Positions 7,783-14,815 are shown, counted from the stretch's first letter. The stretch is 14,827 bases of DNA from a bacterium (GCA_024408905.1 JAKSUP010000012.1:1-14827); one strand, 5' to 3'. The notes: a model not told the origin generated them from the letters alone. Program-made: numbers and translations.

Positions 7783-7840
7783 CATGTATCTATATGAATT
7801 AAAATTTTTTTGATAATATGTTTTTAATTACGAGGGAGTT

Positions 7841-8485
7841 ATGGAAGAATTTAAAACTATATATTGCGATTTTGACGGAACTATTACAAAAAAAGATGTC
7901 GTAAACACTTTTTTTGAAAAATATGCTGACCCCAAATGGCTTGAGTCTGAAGAATTGTGGATTGACGGAAAAATAACTTCTCAAGAAAACGCAATTGCAC
8001 AGGTTGGTTTGTTGTCTAATGTAACACCAAAAGAACTTGATGAATTTCTTAATTCGATAGAGCTTGATGATTATTTTAAAGAATTTTTAAATTTTATTAA
8101 GGAAAGGAATATAAATTTTGTCATTTTGAGTGACGGATTTGATTTATTTATAAACGAAATTTTGGAACGTAATGGAATAAATAATATTTCAGTTTTTGCA
8201 AATCATCTTGTATACGAAGATAATAATTTTAGAATAGAATTTCCTTATCATAATTCAAAATGTGATATAGGTGCAGGTATGTGCAAATGTTTGCAAATTA
8301 AGGAAGATAAATTCTGTTATATCGGTGATGGAACAAGTGATTTATGCGTAGCGCAAAAAGCTGATATTTTATTTGCGACAAAAAGTCTTGAAAAACATTG
8401 TCAAGAAAAAGGAATAAAATATTATTCGTTCAAGTCATTCAAAGACGTCATCAAAGTTTTGAGCAATAATTTAATAAAAAAATGA
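7841..8485 (+). CDS. HAD-superfamily IB phosphatase (SerB/MtnX-like)
   Basis: This 214-residue haloacid-dehalogenase-fold phosphatase has motif I DFDGT with nucleophile D10 and acid/base D12. Motif II is S97 in VILSDGF. Motif III and IV are a lysine near K149 and YIGDGTSDLCVAQKAD with D163 and D167. The small helical cap between residues 15 and 85 is of subfamily IB type, which includes phosphoserine phosphatase, ThrH and the methionine-salvage enzyme MtnX; the early TITKKD resembles MtnX. GAGGGAG precedes the ATG. It is transcribed divergently from glyA across about 110 bases, so a phosphoserine phosphatase role feeding serine to GlyA is possible. That is inference; the substrate cannot be read from sequence. 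Confidence 0.82.
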   Translation: MEEFKTIYCDFDGTITKKDVVNTFFEKYADPKWLESEELWIDGKITSQENAIAQVGLLSNVTPKELDEFLNSIELDDYFKEFLNFIKERNINFVILSDGFDLFINEILERNGINNISVFANHLVYEDNNFRIEFPYHNSKCDIGAGMCKCLQIKEDKFCYIGDGTSDLCVAQKADILFATKSLEKHCQEKGIKYYSFKSFKDVIKVLSNNLIKK

Positions 8486-8504
8486 TTTATATTTATTTAC
8501 TCCA

Positions 8505-8537
8505 AATGTTACAATTGAAAAATTTAATGTAACAATT
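8505..8537. promoter_or_regulatory. Paired 12-bp repeat, possible operator
   Basis: AATGTTACAATT (8505-8516) and AATGTAACAATT (8526-8537) differ at one base and start 21 bases apart, two helical turns. The cores TGTTACA and TGTAACA are also inverted repeats of each other. Placement 59 bases upstream of the aminotransferase start suits a regulator site. No convincing -35/-10 pair was found nearby. Confidence 0.35.
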
Positions 8538-8595
8538 ATGTACATTTTTCTTTTTTAGATATATCATTTTATAGAAACTTGAGTGGGATAAGATA

Positions 8596-10083
8596 ATGAA
8601 TACATTAGCTGAACAAAAAAGTCGTAATAGCCAATCAATGGGTGTTAGTAACCCTTCTGATAAAAAGGAATGGAGTACTGTTTCAATTTCTGAAAGTTCT
8701 TTTGACGGTTCAAAACAATATATGAGCGATGAAGAAATTGTTGAAATCGGTTCGGAATATTGTTCGCATGGCGACAAAGTATTTGCACATGGAGTACCTA
8801 AAATATTTAGAAATTGCGAAGGCTCATTTATGTATGATTCAAATGACACAAAATATTTGGACTTACAAATGTGGTTTGCATCTTGTAATTTAGGTTATAA
8901 AAATAAAAGAATTCGTGATGCAGTAGTGGATCAAATTGATACCATGCCTCAAATTTCATCTACATTTTTATACGATTATAAGTCTTTGCTTTCTGAAAAA
9001 ATTGCGAAAGCAAATATTTCACGTTTCGGCGAAAAAGGCAGAGTTCAGTTTAATGTTGGTGGTTCACAAGCTGTTGAAGATGCTTTGAAATTAGTTAAAA
9101 ATTATACACATAAACAAAGAATGATGGCATTCTTTGGTGCATTTCACGGACGTACAGCAGGCTCATCTTGTATGACAGCAGGTTATAGATATAGAGAACC
9201 ATTTGGTATCCACGCTGAGCAAGCTCATTTTGTACCATATCCGTATTGTTACAGATGTCCATACGGTCAAAAATGTGAAAGCTGTGACTATTATTGCGTT
9301 AAACAATTAAGACGCGAATTTGAAGATAATTGCTCAGGTTTACATAATAAATCCACTCATGAATCAGAATGTGCAGCATTCTTTGTAGAACCTGTTCAAG
9401 GTTCAGGTGGGTATATTGTTCCACCTAAAGGTTATTTCAAAGAATTGAAAAAAGTTTTGGATGATTTCGGAATTCTATTTGTAGCTGATGAAATTCAAAT
9501 GGGCTTCTATAGAACAGGCAAATTATGGTCAATAGAACATTTTGACGTTAAACCTGACATTATTACGTTTGGTAAATCATTGACAAACGGATTAAATCCT
9601 CTTGCCGGCATGTGGGCGAAAGAAGACATTATTAACCCTAAAACATGGCCTGCAGGAAGAACACATTCAACATTCTGTAATAATCCTATTGGTATGAGAG
9701 CAGGATATGAAGTTATGTCTGTTTTTGAAGAAAGTGATTTCGAAAAATCAGTTTCTGAAAAAGGTAAATATTTCTTATGTTGTTTAAAGGATTTGGAAAA
9801 GAAACATAAACGCATAGGTACGGTCGACGGTTTAGGTTTGGCATTGAGAATTGAGTGTGTTACAGAAGACGGTTATACTCCGGATCCGAAACTTTGCCAA
9901 GATATTTTGCTTGAGGGTTATAAGGGTGATTTGACTTATGAAGGCAAAAAATGTGGTATTATTTTGAATACAGGAAGTCACTATAATAACTCATTGACTC
10001 TTGTTCCACCTGTTACAATCTCTTATGCTGAAATTGATATGGCTGTATCATTGATAGACCAATTATTTACGAGGCTTTCATAA
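8596..10083 (+). CDS. PLP-dependent class III aminotransferase with a cysteine-rich insert
   Basis: The 495-residue protein belongs to the class III (ornithine/acetylornithine/GABA-type) aminotransferases. The fold is shown by FNVGGSQAVEDALKLV near 152-167, FHGRTAGS near 182-189, EPVQGSGGY near 264-272, the cofactor-binding D298 in VADEIQMGF, and the Schiff-base K327 in ITFGKSLTNGLNPLAG. Two features stand out. The N-terminus has about 60 extra residues before the domain. Residues 216-235 form an insert with Cys218, 221, 227, 230 and 234, resembling the CYRCPFG segment of some archaeal and firmicute GABA-type relatives, where metal binding or structure is possible. The amino donor cannot be assigned. 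GGGATAAGATA precedes the ATG, a modest ribosome binding site. The next gene starts directly after its stop. Confidence 0.9.
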   Translation: MNTLAEQKSRNSQSMGVSNPSDKKEWSTVSISESSFDGSKQYMSDEEIVEIGSEYCSHGDKVFAHGVPKIFRNCEGSFMYDSNDTKYLDLQMWFASCNLGYKNKRIRDAVVDQIDTMPQISSTFLYDYKSLLSEKIAKANISRFGEKGRVQFNVGGSQAVEDALKLVKNYTHKQRMMAFFGAFHGRTAGSSCMTAGYRYREPFGIHAEQAHFVPYPYCYRCPYGQKCESCDYYCVKQLRREFEDNCSGLHNKSTHESECAAFFVEPVQGSGGYIVPPKGYFKELKKVLDDFGILFVADEIQMGFYRTGKLWSIEHFDVKPDIITFGKSLTNGLNPLAGMWAKEDIINPKTWPAGRTHSTFCNNPIGMRAGYEVMSVFEESDFEKSVSEKGKYFLCCLKDLEKKHKRIGTVDGLGLALRIECVTEDGYTPDPKLCQDILLEGYKGDLTYEGKKCGIILNTGSHYNNSLTLVPPVTISYAEIDMAVSLIDQLFTRLS

Positions 10084-10923
10084 GTGAACGGAATTGATTT
10101 TGAACTACTGCACGATAGTCCAACAAAAAAAGCTGTATTGCTTTTTCATGGTCTTACGGGCAGTCCATTTGAGATGAAAAAATACGGCGCTTTTTTATTT
10201 TCTCAAGGGTATGATGTTTTTTGCTATTCGTTTCCGGGCCATGGAGAAAGAATTTCCGAAATTCAAACAGCTACTTGGGTTGATTGGTGTGAGTTTGCGC
10301 AAAGCAAGTATGATGAATTAAGGCCAAAATACGATAAATTCTTTTTATCAGGCTTGTGTTTAGGTGCTGCTATGTCTGTTTATTTGGCTGAACACAACAG
10401 TGATATTACAGGAATTGTAGCGCTTTCAACAACATTATTTTTGGATGGTTTTTGTATCCCTTGGACATCTTGCTTTCTGCCACTTGCACTTCGTACAGTT
10501 ATAAGGTACTATTATTCGTTCCCTGAAGATGAATGTCTTGGAATTAAAAACGAAAGAACGAGAAAAAGTCTTGCAAAATTGATGTCTAAAACTACTGTAA
10601 GTATGGATAATTATCCGTTGAGTTGTGTCAGAGCTTTGTTAAAACTTTCCAAAAACGTAAGAAAAAATTTGAAAAAAGTTAATTGTCCGATTTTATGTAT
10701 TCATTCAAAATATGATAATCTTGCAAGTACAAAAGGTGCAAAGATAGTTATAGATAATGTATCATCTGAATTAAAAGAATATATTGAATTAAATGACAGT
10801 TATCATATGGTTTTGTATGATAATGAAAAAGAATTTGTTATGGATAAGGCAAGTGATTTTATAAACAATCTTGCCGGAAAGAATATTGGGGAAGAAAAAA
10901 CATCAGAATGTCTATGTTGTTAA
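10084..10923 (+). CDS. Alpha/beta hydrolase with a Cys nucleophile
   Basis: This 279-residue protein has the esterase/lipase-type alpha/beta hydrolase fold. An oxyanion-hole motif HGLTG lies at 22-26, the nucleophile elbow at 90-94 reads G-L-C-L-G, the acid is D211 (HSKYDN) and the base H241 (NDSYHM). The elbow normally reads GxSxG; here Cys92 takes the serine position, as in dienelactone hydrolases, though the rest looks more like carboxylesterase or monoacylglycerol lipase. The GTG start follows the aminotransferase stop TAA with no gap, with GAGG in the preceding gene, so translation is probably coupled. The C-terminus ends CLCC, in the stretch overlapping the next gene. The substrate is unknown. 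Confidence 0.85.
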   Translation: MNGIDFELLHDSPTKKAVLLFHGLTGSPFEMKKYGAFLFSQGYDVFCYSFPGHGERISEIQTATWVDWCEFAQSKYDELRPKYDKFFLSGLCLGAAMSVYLAEHNSDITGIVALSTTLFLDGFCIPWTSCFLPLALRTVIRYYYSFPEDECLGIKNERTRKSLAKLMSKTTVSMDNYPLSCVRALLKLSKNVRKNLKKVNCPILCIHSKYDNLASTKGAKIVIDNVSSELKEYIELNDSYHMVLYDNEKEFVMDKASDFINNLAGKNIGEEKTSECLCC

Positions 10924-11240
10924 ATATATCAATTATAGTAAATATAGTAGCAATAGTATTTTTGGTCATTTGCTATTTAATAAATCATAAGGCAACACCA
11001 AAGGTTAAAGAGTTCATCGGTGTTATTTTGGCAAGTTCCCTTATTCTGTATTTGATATGTTTTTCTTTATTAGTAATTGTTGGAATTGTAAGACATAATT
11101 GGTATAATTTGCTTTTATTTCCGTTTATCCTTGCACCATTTGTTATAGGTCATTTTTCAACATCAGACAAGGTTTTTAAGTATACAGCAATACAATTTTT
11201 TGCATTTTTAATGAGTTTAGGAATATTGATTTTATTATAG
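10908..11240 (+). CDS. Small four-helix membrane protein, unknown function
   Basis: This 110-residue protein is almost entirely hydrophobic, with predicted membrane segments near 5-26, 35-58, 65-82 and 90-110 and short charged loops (NHKATPKVKE, VRHNWYN). I do not recognise a family. The start at 10908 overlaps the end of the hydrolase by 16 bases, with GGGGAAG 13 bases upstream; an ATG at 10914 is an alternative that would shorten the protein by two residues. The overlap places it third in the operon with the aminotransferase and hydrolase. Confidence 0.65.
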   Translation: MSMLLNISIIVNIVAIVFLVICYLINHKATPKVKEFIGVILASSLILYLICFSLLVIVGIVRHNWYNLLLFPFILAPFVIGHFSTSDKVFKYTAIQFFAFLMSLGILILL

Positions 11241-11242
11241 TT

Positions 11243-11294
11243 GGGGTAAATCTCGGGGGTAAATTTCGGGGGTAAATTTTTGGGGTAAATCCCA
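11243..11294 (+). repeat. 13-bp G-run tandem repeat, four copies
   Basis: Units of consensus GGGGTAAATYTCG begin at 11243, 11256, 11269 and 11282, exactly 13 bases apart. A decayed fifth (GGGCAAATC) follows at 11295. Variation is confined to the last four positions. The G-runs of four to five on one strand, separated by 8-9 bases, could in principle stack as a G-quadruplex, though the loops are longer than optimal. The period is not a multiple of three and no gene crosses it. Confidence 0.85.
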
Positions 11295-11311
11295 GGGCAA
11301 ATCTGATATGT

Positions 11312-11331
11312 GTTTAGTTGTAAACTTTTTT
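11312..11331 (+). terminator. Weak candidate terminator
   Basis: GTTTA (11312-11316) pairs with TAAAC (11321-11325), followed by a run of six T. The 5-bp AU-rich stem is weak, but it is the only terminator-like structure after the aminotransferase operon. Confidence 0.3.
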
Positions 11332-11410
11332 ATTCATGCCCGTTTGTGAAGATTTGTAAAGATGAATTTTTGAGATTTGCACATAGGCTGAAACCCTTGT
11401 AAAATCTGCT

Positions 11411-11435
11411 ATATGATATGATATGATATGATATG
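11411..11435. repeat. (ATATG)5 pentanucleotide microsatellite
   Basis: Five perfect ATATG units lie 139 bases upstream of the gene at 11574. Such a tract can vary by slippage; it lies too far from the start to alter the reading frame. Confidence 0.9.
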
Positions 11436-11573
11436 AGGCTTGCTGTGTCTGCGTTTGGCAATTTTTAAACTTCAAAATTCTTTATATAGGTACAAGGGAA
11501 ATTTGAAATAGAAATATATAAATGAGGATTTAATTTTAGTTTTTCTTGGGGATATTTATAAAAGGAGAAAAAT

Positions 11574-12662
11574 ATGCAAGGCTATGATATTAAATCATTA
11601 AGTGCAAAAACACAACAATTGATTAAAGACAAAAATCTTGATGTCAATCAAGATGGTCTGATAAATCAAGATAACGGGGAGTTAGCCACATTGTTAAGTA
11701 CAACAGGGAAAAATGATATCAATGACTTGTGTTATGATAGTTGGCTAGGAGCGAAAAAGTTGGACTTGCTTTGTGGTGGACTTTGCATTGGCGCAGGATT
11801 AAATAGAGGTATTCATACTGCACATGACCGTTTTTCATCATTAAACAAAGATACGTTAAAGGAAGAAGCAAGAAAGTTATTTAAAAAATATAACGGAGTT
11901 AAACCCGAAATGTTATCTTTAGATATTCCGTATGAAGCACCAAACCTTGTTTCAGAAAATGAACTAAGTTTTTATCAATATTTAAAAGAGCGTGGTGGAG
12001 AGCAAGAAGTTAAAGAAATATCAGAATTTAGAAAGCAAAGAGAATTAGAAAGCAAGGCTAATTACGATAAGCGTTACAAAAAAATGATAGAAGAAATAAA
12101 AGAACATAATAAAAAAGTAAAAGAATGGAAACCAAAAGTATCTATGAAGGAATGTTTGCAAAAAGCATTAAAAATACAAAGAAAAACAGCTATTTTGGGT
12201 GGCGTTGCAGGTGTATTGGGAACGGCTGCAACTTGCTTAGGAATCTATCTAATTGCATGTAAACCAGAAAAAGGTATTGCAAAATTAACCGGCACAAATG
12301 ATTATACTCCTGTTGAAAAACAAAGAAGTGAGTATGAAGAACAATATATACAAGTTTTTGGTGAAGAACAAGAACTTAATGAATATACTCCACAAAAAGG
12401 TGAATACTGGACAGCAATATTAAAAGCAAAATATGGAGTAGATGATGCAACTGCATTGAGAATGGCTCATCGCATCAAAGAAGTTATTTATGGTGATTCA
12501 ACAGCAGCAAAACAATCACCTGTTATGTATTTACCTCAAACTTGGATATTCGAAGGAAATACATATAAATATAATGATAGTGCAAAAGTCGAAACTACAA
12601 GTGAATTTTCAGATGATGTAAAAACTGAAAAAGGTAAAATGGATAAAGATTTACAATATTAA
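11574..12662 (+). CDS. Membrane protein with EF-hand-like loop and LysM-like C-terminus, unknown
   Basis: I do not recognise this 362-residue protein as a whole. Residues 23-34 (D-V-N-Q-D-G-L-I-N-Q-D-N) form an EF-hand or dockerin-like loop, but position 12 is N instead of E or D. Residues 64-77 are mildly hydrophobic. Residues 145-204 are highly charged and probably helical or coiled-coil. One membrane segment spans about 205-228 (ILGGVAGVLGTAATCLGIYL). After it, residues 273-333 resemble a divergent LysM: GEYWTAILKAKYGVDDATAL matches the GDTLWxIAxKYGV pattern, followed by VMYLPQTWIFEGNTY. Positive residues are denser before the membrane segment, suggesting an outside C-terminus that could contact peptidoglycan. 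AAAGGAG sits 7 bases before the ATG. It is a single gene ended by a strong terminator. Confidence 0.75.
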   Translation: MQGYDIKSLSAKTQQLIKDKNLDVNQDGLINQDNGELATLLSTTGKNDINDLCYDSWLGAKKLDLLCGGLCIGAGLNRGIHTAHDRFSSLNKDTLKEEARKLFKKYNGVKPEMLSLDIPYEAPNLVSENELSFYQYLKERGGEQEVKEISEFRKQRELESKANYDKRYKKMIEEIKEHNKKVKEWKPKVSMKECLQKALKIQRKTAILGGVAGVLGTAATCLGIYLIACKPEKGIAKLTGTNDYTPVEKQRSEYEEQYIQVFGEEQELNEYTPQKGEYWTAILKAKYGVDDATALRMAHRIKEVIYGDSTAAKQSPVMYLPQTWIFEGNTYKYNDSAKVETTSEFSDDVKTEKGKMDKDLQY

Positions 12663-12670
12663 TTAGTTTT

Positions 12671-12700
12671 AGTGAGGTGACAATTTGTCACCTCACTTTT
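12671..12700 (+). terminator. Intrinsic terminator
   Basis: A perfect 12-bp stem, AGTGAGGTGACA (12671-12682) with TGTCACCTCACT (12686-12697), with a 3-base loop and a short T-run, starts 8 bases after the stop at 12662. The minus strand has no T-run, so it acts on the plus strand. Confidence 0.88.
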
Positions 12701-12752
12701 AATCCTTTGTATTTTATCTACTAAAAGCATATAGACTTAAAAAGTTACAGGA

Positions 12753-13019
12753 TTATTTTTTTAGTACACCTCTGTATGCTTTTTCTTCGTATGCTGTATT
12801 TAATTGTTTGGCACAAGTTTCAGCAAGTTTTTGTTCTTGTTTTGTTAAAGTGCCGGGCTTAGTTGCTAACATTCCCAATGTACTTGAGGCTAAATTATGT
12901 GAATTAGGTATACTTTTTGCTTCTTGTTTTATTGCTTTTGCTACTTTTCTGCCGGGTTTTATTGCAAACATAATACGTACATTTTGAAAAAATGACTTTA
13001 CCGAATTAATTCCTTTCAT
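12753..13019 (-). CDS. Small basic protein, unknown function
   Basis: This 88-residue lysine-rich protein has no recognisable domain, signal peptide or membrane helix; an amphipathic N-terminus (SVKSFFQNVRIMFAI) is visible. Support for coding comes from AAAGGACG ahead of the ATG, a TATAAT upstream, a matching gap between flanking genes and no competing frame. The central GRKVAKAIKQEAKSI and the C-terminal KQEQKLAETCAKQL look helical. It could be a regulator or RNA/DNA-binding protein given its charge, but that is a guess. Confidence 0.6.
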   Translation of the reverse strand: MKGINSVKSFFQNVRIMFAIKPGRKVAKAIKQEAKSIPNSHNLASSTLGMLATKPGTLTKQEQKLAETCAKQLNTAYEEKAYRGVLKK

Positions 13020-13040
13020 TTATAACGTCCTTTCTACATT

Positions 13041-13046
13041 ATTATA
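13041..13046 (-). promoter_or_regulatory. Candidate -10 box for the small basic protein gene
   Basis: On the minus strand a perfect TATAAT lies 21 bases before the start at 13019. No good -35 box is seen at 16-19 bases. Confidence 0.4.
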
Positions 13047-13136
13047 CACAATATATAAAACACTATTCGTTTTATAATTGCCTTTTTATAAAGAGTTTGT
13101 TACAAAATTTAACAGTGCAAATATGATTAAATTTTA

Positions 13137-13166
13137 TTTACATAGCCAAATAACTTATGCTATTAT
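13137..13166 (+). promoter_or_regulatory. Promoter of the AI-2E-family transporter gene
   Basis: TTTACA (13137-13142) is followed after 18 bases by TATTAT (13161-13166), itself preceded by TGC to give an extended -10. It lies 27 bases before the start at 13194. A TGTTACAA motif, like the core of the repeat near 8507, lies just upstream at 13098-13105. Confidence 0.6.
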
Positions 13167-13193
13167 TAGCTTAAGTGTGAAAAGGAGAAAATG

Positions 13194-14216
13194 ATGTTTT
13201 CTAAGATATTTGATAATTCTGCGTCAAAAAAGAATTTTTGTTTTTTGTTTGTGCTGGCGTTATTGGGATGGTTTATCATTGTAAATCCTGATATAGCTTT
13301 TATGTTTTTTGCTGCTGTTGCATTTACGTGTGCATTAGTTCCTTTGGTAGACAGATTGAGCAAAAAAATGAACAGAGCTTTGGCTGCAACCATTGTTCTT
13401 TTAGGCACGATACTTGTGCTATGTGTATTTACAATTCCGATATTTATTCTTGGCGCATATCAAATTATAGATTTTATAGAAAATTTCCCTAAGTATATTC
13501 AAAACTTAGATAACAGTTTGATGGCAATACCATTCTTTAAAGCTATGCATATATCATTGGACACAAGTGAAATAATGTCATCTTTTGCTGCATCTTCTAC
13601 GGAAATGATTAACAGCATTGTAGATTTTGTAAAAAGTGCAAGCTCTGCGTTCTTATATATCTTTACTTCAGTTGTATTTATGTTTTTCTTTCTTGCAGAC
13701 AAAGATATTATAAGCAAAGGATTTTTAAAATTTTTCCCTGTAGAAATAAGACAAAAAGCTAGTGATATAACAGATACTATATTAGAAAAGCTTGGCGGCT
13801 ATGTTGTTGCACAATTCATTGTATCAGCAAGTGTTTGGATTGTTATGACATTAGGTTTATTGATATTCCATATAAATTACGCTTTGATTCTCGGCTTAAT
13901 CGCCGGTGTTTTATCAATCATTCCTGTTTTAGGCTCTGCTTTATCGCTTGTAATCTGTTTGATTGCAACTTATGAATCAGGTATTTGGGCATTGGTTATT
14001 GTAACAGTTATGTTCACGCTTTCTCATTTTGTAGAAAATAATGTTGTAAGACCTTGGGTATATAGCAAATTTTTGAATTTGCATCCTGTTATAATATTTT
14101 TAGCATTATTTGTCGGTGCTAAATATGCAGGAGTTCTTGGCGTAATTTTTGCTCCACCAATTGCAATGGCTTTGTATATCTTGTTAGATGAATTGTATTT
14201 GAAGAAAATGAACTAG
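13194..14216 (+). CDS. AI-2E family transporter (PerM/UPF0118)
   Basis: This 340-residue polytopic inner-membrane protein belongs to the AI-2E exporter/PerM family, which includes autoinducer-2 exporters such as TqsA and Na+/H+ antiporters. Hydrophobic segments lie near 14-30, 33-50, 62-90, 152-168, 203-225, 230-258, 264-280 and 298-332. The family signature ILGLIAGVLSIIPVLGSALS spans 232-251, and HFVENNVVRPWVYSKFLNLH (278-297) with GVIFAPPIA (316-324) is also typical. Two ATGs stand in tandem at 13191 and 13194; the GGAG spacing (6 bases) favours the second. The transported substrate cannot be inferred. The stop TAG overlaps the AGGAG used by the next gene, implying coupling. Confidence 0.9.
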   Translation: MFSKIFDNSASKKNFCFLFVLALLGWFIIVNPDIAFMFFAAVAFTCALVPLVDRLSKKMNRALAATIVLLGTILVLCVFTIPIFILGAYQIIDFIENFPKYIQNLDNSLMAIPFFKAMHISLDTSEIMSSFAASSTEMINSIVDFVKSASSAFLYIFTSVVFMFFFLADKDIISKGFLKFFPVEIRQKASDITDTILEKLGGYVVAQFIVSASVWIVMTLGLLIFHINYALILGLIAGVLSIIPVLGSALSLVICLIATYESGIWALVIVTVMFTLSHFVENNVVRPWVYSKFLNLHPVIIFLALFVGAKYAGVLGVIFAPPIAMALYILLDELYLKKMN

Positions 14217-14227
14217 GAGTTTTTTAA

Positions 14228-14815
14228 ATGGATATAGAATCTCTTGAAAGTATGAATAATACTCTGACAAATCATTTGAATTCAATGAAAAATAGTCTGA
14301 ACAATTTTAATAAAACTCAGAACAACGGTGCTACTAATCAACAAAAGAGTGGAATAGTTATTGCAAGAAAAGGCGACAGTGGTTATATAAAGCAAATGGA
14401 TTTGGATGAAGATGGTGAAATATCTTTGGAAGAATTTAATCAGTATTGCGAAGAAAACGGAGTTAGCGAAGAAGAAAAGTTAAGAATGCTGAATATGATG
14501 CAAACAGCAAAAGTTAATTCAAAAATCACTGCAAAGGCTGCTGAAATTGGAAAATCCGAAAGCTCTGAAGAAGAAAAATCTGCTCAAATTGATGACAAAA
14601 ACATATATGCAAGAAAAGGCGACGATAATTACAACGAAGCTATGGATACAAACAAAAACGACGTTGTAACTTATCAAGAATATATGGAATATTGCAATAA
14701 ACATTCTGAAAAAAATGAAACCAATAAGACTTCCGAAACAAAAGAAACACAAACTTATTCTCAAAATGAGCATTATGATGAAGAGCCTGAAATTACTGTA
14801 GAAACTGAAGCATAA
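14228..14815 (+). CDS. Protein with two ARKGD/EF-hand modules
   Basis: This acidic, hydrophilic 195-residue protein has no signal peptide or membrane segment. It contains a duplicated module: residues 46-74 (ARKGD, then Y, MD, an EF loop, EF and QYC) and 128-156 (ARKGD, Y, MD, an EF-like loop, EY and EYC). Loop 1 (D58-L-D-E-D-G-E-I-S-L-E-E69) is canonical. Loop 2 (D140-T-N-K-N-D-V-V-T-Y-Q-E151) has N and D at positions 5 and 6, so its calcium affinity may be lower. The N-terminal 40 residues are Asn-rich and the C-terminal 40 are Glu/Thr-rich and probably disordered. AGGAG sits 8 bases before the ATG and overlaps the transporter stop, so both are likely cotranscribed. The function is unknown. 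The stop lies 12 bases from the window edge. Confidence 0.82.
   Translation: MDIESLESMNNTLTNHLNSMKNSLNNFNKTQNNGATNQQKSGIVIARKGDSGYIKQMDLDEDGEISLEEFNQYCEENGVSEEEKLRMLNMMQTAKVNSKITAKAAEIGKSESSEEEKSAQIDDKNIYARKGDDNYNEAMDTNKNDVVTYQEYMEYCNKHSEKNETNKTSETKETQTYSQNEHYDEEPEITVETEA

Larger units (their letters stand above)
11241..11573. other. Repeat-rich intergenic region
   Basis: No gene is supported in these 333 bases. The region holds a 13-bp G-run tandem repeat (11243-11294), a weak hairpin with a T-run (11312-11331), an 8-bp inverted pair GCAAATCT (11297-11304) and AGATTTGC (11373-11380), and an (ATATG)5 tract (11411-11435). The last 60 bases are AT-rich and should hold the promoter of the gene at 11574, which I could not place firmly. 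Confidence 0.5.

Noticed and set aside
7729..7785. Longer N-terminus for GlyA starting at 7785
   Set aside because: The extra 19 residues are encoded by the promoter and the GGGGAGGG ribosome binding site; GlyA proteins begin close to the ATG at 7728.
8493..8849. Minus-strand 118-residue frame overlapping the start of the aminotransferase
   Set aside because: It is antisense to the coding start and the putative operator, has no family match and reads as a shadow frame.
9507..9815. Minus-strand 102-residue frame inside the aminotransferase gene
   Set aside because: It is fully antisense to the PLP-lysine region of a well supported gene.
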